A stretch of 64,000 bases of DNA from the NCBI GenBank assembly GCA_029960045.1, contig JASCOV010000011.1, forward strand, positions 62,001 to 126,000, read 5' to 3'. Position 1 is the first letter of the stretch, and each line of letters starts with the position of its first letter. The position numbers were made by a program, and so were the translations under genes. The DNA comes from Flavobacteriaceae bacterium PS02293 (GTDB lineage Bacteria; Bacteroidota; Bacteroidia; Flavobacteriales; Weeksellaceae). Shown piece after piece: positions 58,837 to 64,000 of the stretch. The notes under the pieces are model-generated. The model had not been told where the DNA came from and made no database searches. It was given only the letters and a program-made list of their open reading frames with translations.

Positions 58837-61446
58837 ATGAATTTAAACCAATATACCGTAAAATCACAAGAAGCCATACAAGCGGCGCAGCAAGTCGCAA
58901 TGGAATTTGGCAATCAGCAAATAGAACCTCAACATTTACTTGAAGGAATTTTTCAGGTAGATGAAAATATATCGCCTTTCTTATTAAAAAAATCTGAAGC
59001 AGATGCCACTTTGGTAAGAGAGCGAAACCGTGAAAATCTTGAAAGACTTCCGAAAGTACAGGGAGGAAATATTTACCTTTCACAATCAGCGAACAAAGTT
59101 TTGCTTGACGCGCCCAACATCGCCAAAAAAATGGGAGATGAATTTGTAACCATAGAACATCTTTGGCTTTCTCTTTTAGAAACCAATTCAGAAGTTTCAA
59201 AGATGCTGAAAGATATGGGTGTTACAAAAAATCTTTTGGAAGGCGGAATCAAAGAATTAAGAAAAGGCTCGAAAGCTACTTCTGCAAGTTCAGAAGAAAC
59301 TTATCAATCTTTAAATAAATATGCTAAAAACTTCAACGAGTTAGCAGCAGAAGGAAAACTTGACCCAGTTATTGGTCGTGATGAAGAAATCAGAAGAGTT
59401 TTGCAGATTCTTTCAAGAAGAACGAAGAACAATCCGATTTTGATTGGAGAACCAGGCGTTGGTAAAACCGCCATCGCAGAAGGAATTGCACACAGAATTA
59501 TCAATGGTGACGTTCCTGAAAACTTGCAGGATAAAACCTTATATTCTTTGGATATGGGAGCTTTGATTGCCGGTGCAAAATACAAAGGTGAGTTTGAAGA
59601 GCGTTTGAAATCTGTTGTAAATGAAGTAATTAAATCAGACGGACAGATTATTCTTTTCATTGATGAAATCCACACTTTGGTGGGAGCCGGAGGTGGTGAA
59701 GGTGCAATGGATGCTGCAAATATTTTAAAACCAGCTTTGGCAAGAGGAGAATTAAGAGCAATTGGAGCAACGACTTTGAATGAATATCAAAAATATTTTG
59801 AAAAAGATAAAGCACTAGAAAGACGTTTCCAGAAAGTAATGGTGGAAGAACCAGATACAGAATCGGCAATCTCCATTCTTCGTGGAATTAAAGATAAATA
59901 TGAAGCTCATCACAAAGTAAGAATTAAAGACGAAGCGATTATTGCGGCAGTTGAAATGTCTCAACGGTATATTTCAGATAGATTTTTACCGGACAAGGCG
60001 ATTGATTTGATTGACGAAGCTTCTGCTAAATTGAGAATGGAAATCAATTCAAAACCAGAAGAGTTGGACGTTCTCGACCGAAAATTGATGCAGATGGAAA
60101 TTGAATTAGCTGCAATTTCAAGAGAAGGAAGCCAGACGAAAATCGACCATTTAAAAGAAGATATTTCGAAAATTTCTGAACAGCGAAATGAAATTAATGC
60201 AAAATGGCTGAAAGAGAAACAAAAATCTGAGGATTTAACCCAGATTAAAAAAGATATAGAATCTCTTAAACTCGAAGCAGAAAGAGCTTCAAGAGCAGGA
60301 GATTACGCCAAAGTTGCTGAAATTCAGTACGGGAAAATCAAGGAAAAAGAAGATGCTTTGCAGAAACTCGAACTGGAGATGCAAAATCACCAGAATGAAT
60401 TGATTAAAGAAGAAGTAACTGCGGACAACATCTCTGAAGTAATTGGAAAATGGACTGGAATTCCTGTTACAAAGTTGCTTCAATCAGAAAGAGAAAAATT
60501 ATTGCATCTGGAAACTGAACTTCATCACAGAGTTGTTGGTCAGGAAGAAGCAATAGAAGCGGTTGCAGATGCGATTAGAAGAAACAGAGCCGGATTGAGT
60601 GATGAGAAAAAACCAATCGGAAGTTTTTTATTCTTAGGAACAACCGGAGTTGGGAAAACTGAGTTAGCAAAAGCGTTGGCAGAATTCCTATTCGACGACG
60701 AGAACAATATGACAAGAATTGATATGAGTGAATATCAGGAAAGACATTCTGTTTCTCGTTTGGTTGGTGCGCCTCCAGGATATGTTGGTTACGATGAAGG
60801 CGGTCAATTAACGGAAGCCGTGAGAAGAAGACCTTATTCAGTCGTACTTTTGGATGAAATAGAAAAAGCACATCCGGATGTTTTCAACACATTGTTACAG
60901 GTTTTGGATGATGGTCGTTTGACGGATAACAAAGGTAGAGTTGTGAATTTCAAAAATTCGATTATCATTATGACTTCGAATCTCGGTTCGCATATCATTC
61001 AGGAGAATTTTGAAGGCTTCGACTCCGCTCAGCCTGACAGCACCGGCATTTTGGATGAGATTGTCAATAAAACAAAAATTGAAGTTTTTGATTTACTGAA
61101 ACAAACACTTCGTCCGGAATTCCTGAACAGAATAGATGAAACGGTATTGTTCCAGCCTTTAAGAAAAAAAGAAATTGGAAAAATCGTTCAGTATCAGTTG
61201 AGAGGTTTCAATGATATGCTAGCAAAGAGAAATATCATTATGACCGCAACACAAGATGCTTTGGATTATTTGACAAACAAAGGTTATGACCCGGTTTTTG
61301 GAGCAAGACCTTTGAAAAGAGTGATTCAGCAGGAAGTTTTAAATAAATTATCAAAAGAAATCCTGGCAGGAACTGTGAATGACGGCGACAGAATCACGTT
61401 GGATTATTTCGAAGAAACAGGTTTGGTTTTCAGACCGGTAGAATAA
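58837..61446 (+). CDS. clpB: ATP-dependent disaggregase ClpB
   Basis: 869 residues. Hexameric AAA+ chaperone that pulls proteins from aggregates with DnaK. N domain 1-145; D1 Walker A GEPGVGKT at 204-211 and Walker B FIDEIHTLVGAG; middle coiled-coil domain about 400-530 (which marks ClpB rather than ClpA/C); D2 Walker A GTTGVGKT at 601-608, pore loop GYVGYDEGG, sensor and arginine finger RPEFLNRIDE. Oddly, residues 727-737 (GFDSAQPDSTG) are encoded by a GC-rich segment (61015-61047) unlike the surrounding DNA and lie in a surface linker. The other parts are standard. Confidence 0.98.
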   Translation: MNLNQYTVKSQEAIQAAQQVAMEFGNQQIEPQHLLEGIFQVDENISPFLLKKSEADATLVRERNRENLERLPKVQGGNIYLSQSANKVLLDAPNIAKKMGDEFVTIEHLWLSLLETNSEVSKMLKDMGVTKNLLEGGIKELRKGSKATSASSEETYQSLNKYAKNFNELAAEGKLDPVIGRDEEIRRVLQILSRRTKNNPILIGEPGVGKTAIAEGIAHRIINGDVPENLQDKTLYSLDMGALIAGAKYKGEFEERLKSVVNEVIKSDGQIILFIDEIHTLVGAGGGEGAMDAANILKPALARGELRAIGATTLNEYQKYFEKDKALERRFQKVMVEEPDTESAISILRGIKDKYEAHHKVRIKDEAIIAAVEMSQRYISDRFLPDKAIDLIDEASAKLRMEINSKPEELDVLDRKLMQMEIELAAISREGSQTKIDHLKEDISKISEQRNEINAKWLKEKQKSEDLTQIKKDIESLKLEAERASRAGDYAKVAEIQYGKIKEKEDALQKLELEMQNHQNELIKEEVTADNISEVIGKWTGIPVTKLLQSEREKLLHLETELHHRVVGQEEAIEAVADAIRRNRAGLSDEKKPIGSFLFLGTTGVGKTELAKALAEFLFDDENNMTRIDMSEYQERHSVSRLVGAPPGYVGYDEGGQLTEAVRRRPYSVVLLDEIEKAHPDVFNTLLQVLDDGRLTDNKGRVVNFKNSIIIMTSNLGSHIIQENFEGFDSAQPDSTGILDEIVNKTKIEVFDLLKQTLRPEFLNRIDETVLFQPLRKKEIGKIVQYQLRGFNDMLAKRNIIMTATQDALDYLTNKGYDPVFGARPLKRVIQQEVLNKLSKEILAGTVNDGDRITLDYFEETGLVFRPVE
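61015..61047 (+). repeat. GC-rich repeat-like insert inside clpB
   Basis: 33 bases with about 70 percent GC inside an otherwise AT-rich gene; contains TTCGACTCCGCTCAGCCTGA. This string resembles a dispersed intergenic repeat known from flavobacterial genomes (from memory). It keeps the reading frame and encodes GFDSAQPDSTG. Confidence 0.5.
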
Positions 61447-61490
61447 GAGTTAAATTTTTTTTTCATATTAAATACTATTTTAAAACAAGA

Positions 61491-61521
61491 AAACCTCAGC
61501 TATTTTTAGCTGAGGTTTTTA
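61491..61521. terminator. Bidirectional terminator between clpB and the FKBP gene
   Basis: AAACCTCAGCTA / TAGCTGAGGTTT hairpin with A and T runs on the two sides. Confidence 0.88.
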
Positions 61522-61542
61522 CTTTTATTAAACTAACTGGCT

Positions 61543-62253
61543 TTATTTTATATCCACCAATTCCACATCAAAGATAATGGTAGAACCTCCCGGAATTGCA
61601 CCTCCGGCTCCTTGGTCTCCGTAAGCTAAATCGGAAGGAATATAAAATCTGTATTTAGAGCCTTTGCTCATCAGTTGGATTCCTTCTGTCCACCCTGCGA
61701 TTACATTTCCTAGATTGATATCCGCTGGCGCACCGCCATTTTTATCAGTAGAATCGAAAACAGTTCCGTTCAATAATTTTCCGGTATATTTTACTTGTAC
61801 AACATCCGTTGCTTTGGGTTTTGTTTTACCATCACCTTCTTGCAAAACCTCGTACTGCAAACCAGAAGCCGTAGTTTTCACTTTAGGATTACTTTTATTT
61901 TTTGCGAGAAACTCCAGACCTTTTTTCTTATTATCATTGGACTGTAATCCTGCTTCTGACTGCTTTTTTTGATGTTGCTTCATCATAAAATCTTGCATAA
62001 AGCTGTTCATCTCTTCAGCTGGCAACATCTTTTTCTTCGTGCTGTCCATTTCCTCTTTGATACCTTGAGCTAGAAGTTCTGCATCTACTTTGAAGCCTTC
62101 TTGTTTCATATTTTGAGCTATGCTCATTCCTATGTAATAAGACGCTTTTTGCTCATCTGTATATTTGCTGTCATCTTTTTTATCTCCTTCCTTAGCACAA
62201 GAAATAATACTAAGTGTAGCTACGCAAAACAATGCGATAGTCTGTCTTTTCAT
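61543..62253 (-). CDS. FKBP-type peptidyl-prolyl isomerase lipoprotein (Mip-like)
   Basis: 236 residues. Lipobox TLSIISCAKE (cysteine about residue 19) anchors it in the envelope. Residues 30-125 form the helical dimerisation part of Mip/FkpA-type proteins (YTDEQKASYYIGMSIAQNMKQEG ... MLPAEEMNSFMQDFM). The C-terminal FKBP domain (about 135-236) has YEVLQEGDGKTKPKATDVVQVKYTGKLLNGTVFDSTDK, VIAGWTEGIQLMSKGSKYRFYIPSDLAYGDQGAGGAIPGGSTIIFDVELV. A periplasmic folding helper. Confidence 0.95.
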   Translation of the reverse strand: MKRQTIALFCVATLSIISCAKEGDKKDDSKYTDEQKASYYIGMSIAQNMKQEGFKVDAELLAQGIKEEMDSTKKKMLPAEEMNSFMQDFMMKQHQKKQSEAGLQSNDNKKKGLEFLAKNKSNPKVKTTASGLQYEVLQEGDGKTKPKATDVVQVKYTGKLLNGTVFDSTDKNGGAPADINLGNVIAGWTEGIQLMSKGSKYRFYIPSDLAYGDQGAGGAIPGGSTIIFDVELVDIK

Positions 62254-62348
62254 TGGATAATTTTATAATTTTTAAATAATGGTTGCAAATCTATCATTTA
62301 TTAAAGAATTATCCCCACCACAAAGAAGTTTTCTATAATTAAAGTTGA

Positions 62349-63302
62349 CTAAGAATCCGAAATCACCTTATCCAAATCCAGCAAAAGATAATTAATATTT
62401 TGATTGATGGTTCTTGTTGCAGACTGCATTTGATTCAACATTGAAGCGCGATTGTGTAAATCCGATGAACGGTAAAGTCCGCCACTTCCAAAATTCACAG
62501 ATTGATTCGCTGTGTTTTCATCACTATCAAACTGATACTGAATCCATCTTTGTTTCATATTCTGGATGATAGAATGTTCCCGATTTCCGGTAAACTTTTT
62601 CTCCGTGTACATATACCAGATGAAAGGCGGAAAATTCTTAGACAATAATTTTTGTTCCCAAATGTCACGCAGGAGATTTCGCTCGTGGATGAACTCTACT
62701 TTCTTACCTTTCGGATTAAAAGTTGCTAAACCTAGTCCCGCTCCCAGCAAACCACCTCCAATACTTACCGCATTTTCTACACCATTATTTTTAATTACAC
62801 CACCAGCTACAGAAGTTACTGCGCCTGTAATAATCGAGAAAAGAATCAGCCTGTTGTTTCGGTTACTGTTCATATTGTCCACATAATTGGCCATTTGCGC
62901 AACTCTTTCGCCTTCGCAGTCAAATTCCGCCGCAACCGCATCCAATTCTGTCAGCGCAATACTGATTTTACTATTGATTTTAGTCTTCAGTTGAACCACT
63001 CTCAATTGAGATTTTAAGGTCGAATCTTTTTTCAAATCGATAATTTTCTCTGCTTCATCAATACTTTCCAAAGCATTAAGAATCAAAATGCTTTGGTCAG
63101 AAAAATATGGCGCGAGTTTCTGATTGGCATTAATAATAGAATCAGAATTGTATGATGGGATTTTCTGAGAATAATTGTATTGCAAAGGTGCTTTACAATA
63201 ACTGTCCTTCAACGTCAGAATATTTTGCTGAATGGTTTTATTCTTTTGGGAAACGCAGGACGAAAAGAATAGCAACATCAATAAAAGACTAATATTTTTC
63301 AT
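62349..63302 (-). CDS. Lipoprotein of unknown function with a glycine-rich helix
   Basis: 317 residues. Lipobox FFSSCVSQ (cysteine about residue 16). Mostly helical (about 60-150), then a glycine-rich segment (ITGAVTSVAGGVIKNNGVENAVSIGGGLLGAGLGLATF, about 158-197) that could insert in a membrane, and a soluble C-terminal part (FIHERNLLRDIWEQKLLSKNFPPFIWYMYTEKKF). No family was recognised. It lies 28 bases downstream of the M1 peptidase gene on the same strand. Confidence 0.75.
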   Translation of the reverse strand: MKNISLLLMLLFFSSCVSQKNKTIQQNILTLKDSYCKAPLQYNYSQKIPSYNSDSIINANQKLAPYFSDQSILILNALESIDEAEKIIDLKKDSTLKSQLRVVQLKTKINSKISIALTELDAVAAEFDCEGERVAQMANYVDNMNSNRNNRLILFSIITGAVTSVAGGVIKNNGVENAVSIGGGLLGAGLGLATFNPKGKKVEFIHERNLLRDIWEQKLLSKNFPPFIWYMYTEKKFTGNREHSIIQNMKQRWIQYQFDSDENTANQSVNFGSGGLYRSSDLHNRASMLNQMQSATRTINQNINYLLLDLDKVISDS

Positions 63303-63329
63303 ACAAAATCACTTTTGTAAAACTAAAAA

Positions 63330-64000
63330 TTAAAGATTTTTCAAATTATCATCCGGCGTATAATCCATAAAAATCCCACCATCCAGATTGATAGATTTGA
63401 TTTTCTTCTTAACCGGAATATTCAGATTCGTTATCTTTTGGTCTTTCTCCCAAACCGCGGGCGTGAAATGTCCTTTTTCCGTCGTCCCATCGTCGTATGT
63501 CAAAACCACATCAAACGGAACTGCAAATCCACCAATATTTTCAACCATCAAATTTACTTGATTTTTATCTTGAGAAACAGAAGCGATTTTCAAATCAATA
63601 TAATGATTCGTGTAAAACCAATTGTTGAAAAACCAATTCAAATTCTTCCCCGAGCCAGCATTCATCGAATTAAAATAATCCCACGGAATCGGATGTTTTC
63701 CGTTCCAATTCTTCATATAATGATGCAAAGCTTTCTTAAATAAATCATCACCCAAATAATCCTTCAAAGCCAAATAAGACAACGCCGATTTCACATAGGC
63801 ATTGTTCCCATATCCAGCGCCTGAAAGCTGAGAACTCATCGTGATAATCGGTTGGTCTTGCTCGGTAGAAGCATCATTAATCCAACGTTTCACACGGAAG
63901 TTCTTCATAAATTTGTCCGCAGATTCTTGTCCATTCTCCGAAATTCCAATCAAATATTCCAGCATCGTCGCCCAACCTTCGTCCATAAACGCATATCTGG
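63330..64000 (-). CDS. M1-family metallopeptidase, C-terminal part (5' end outside window)
   Basis: The frame is open to the window end; 222 complete codons are visible plus the stop. It begins ...RYAFMDEGWATMLEYL, where the Glu of DEGWA is in the position of the third zinc ligand of M1 (gluzincin) peptidases; the HExxH would be just upstream, outside the window. KRWINDAS, YVKSALSYLALKDYLGDDLFKKALHHYMKNW and YFNSMNAGSGKNLNWFFNNWFYTNHYIDL are typical of Bacteroidota M1 peptidases. The last part is a small beta domain (VVLTYDDGTTEKGHFTPAVWEK). Probably exported; the signal peptide cannot be seen. Confidence 0.88.
   Translation of the reverse strand, partial: RYAFMDEGWATMLEYLIGISENGQESADKFMKNFRVKRWINDASTEQDQPIITMSSQLSGAGYGNNAYVKSALSYLALKDYLGDDLFKKALHHYMKNWNGKHPIPWDYFNSMNAGSGKNLNWFFNNWFYTNHYIDLKIASVSQDKNQVNLMVENIGGFAVPFDVVLTYDDGTTEKGHFTPAVWEKDQKITNLNIPVKKKIKSINLDGGIFMDYTPDDNLKNL

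Noticed and set aside
1..64000. CRISPR arrays, prophage, transposases, rRNA operons
   Set aside because: No regularly spaced repeats, no phage structural genes, no transposase or integrase motifs and no rRNA sequence were seen.

Overview
The window looks like chromosomal DNA of a low-GC member of the Bacteroidota, most likely family Weeksellaceae and close to Chryseobacterium or Epilithonimonas. Three things support this. There are several secreted proteins with type IX secretion (T9SS) type A or type B C-terminal sorting domains. Promoters repeatedly have the Bacteroidota form TTTG-N19/20-TAnnTTTG (purA, rpsT, rpmB, tsf, lptD). Gene families typical of the group are present: DUF4295, DUF4173, XrtN/VIT, ClpB, an LptD-amidase pair, and TPR-AraC regulators. 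The family placement is inference from these features; no search was run.

Layout. 1-7.4 kb: three large T9SS type B secreted proteins on the minus strand, the first cut by the window edge. 7.4-16.2 kb: tsf with its own promoter, then a plus-strand run of an unknown secreted pair, a deoxynucleoside kinase, an ArsC-like protein, rpmB-rpmG-DUF4295, ftsY, a GlsB-like protein and a secreted T9SS metalloprotease. 16.2-22.4 kb: minus-strand housekeeping genes (coaE, MBL hydrolase, PaiB-like protein, TPR lipoprotein, ruvB, membrane protein, glycine-zipper lipoprotein). 22.5-27.2 kb: a membrane-anchored HTH regulator, purA and asnB. 27.25-30.75 kb: a small accessory islet (two secreted proteins, a lipoprotein with a JAMM-like motif, an XRE regulator) bounded by a perfect 39-bp direct repeat that contains a terminator. 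30.7-35.7 kb: membrane protein, ridA, lptD, amidase and an odd tRNA-Glu. 35.8-38.1 kb: a Crp/Fnr-type regulator next to an SDR gene with FNR-like boxes between them. 38.2-42.8 kb: an envelope-stress locus of two ferritin-like proteins, a fasciclin protein and periplasmic MsrB, divergent from an ECF sigma/anti-sigma pair. 42.8-45.4 kb: rpsT, two identical tRNA-Glu genes, a membrane protein/lipoprotein pair and aroQ. 45.5-54.3 kb: mostly small membrane proteins, a Coq4-like gene split by a stop codon, a metallophosphoesterase and an exosortase N (XrtN)/VIT-domain cluster with its own wHTH regulator. 54.4-64 kb: paaI-paaG, a T9SS type A protein, a TPR-AraC regulator, clpB, an FKBP lipoprotein, an unknown lipoprotein and the C-terminal part of an M1 peptidase.

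How genes may work together. Three local circuits can be read from the DNA. (1) msrB and the fasciclin gene share an ECF-type promoter pattern, AAWCC-N16-CGTAA with identical spacing, pointing to the adjacent sigma factor. (2) A 15-bp palindrome, CTTTGAATTWCAAAG, lies before three transcription units around the XrtN/VIT cluster and is a candidate operator for the wHTH regulator inside it. (3) Two TTGAT-N4-ATCAA-like boxes lie upstream of the SDR gene, right after the gene of a Crp/Fnr protein whose recognition helix has the FNR-type E-x-x-S-R pattern. The best candidates for something little described are the islet duplicated at a terminator, the XrtN/VIT regulon, and a GC-rich repeat-like segment inserted in frame in ClpB. 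No CRISPR array, prophage, transposase or rRNA gene was seen.
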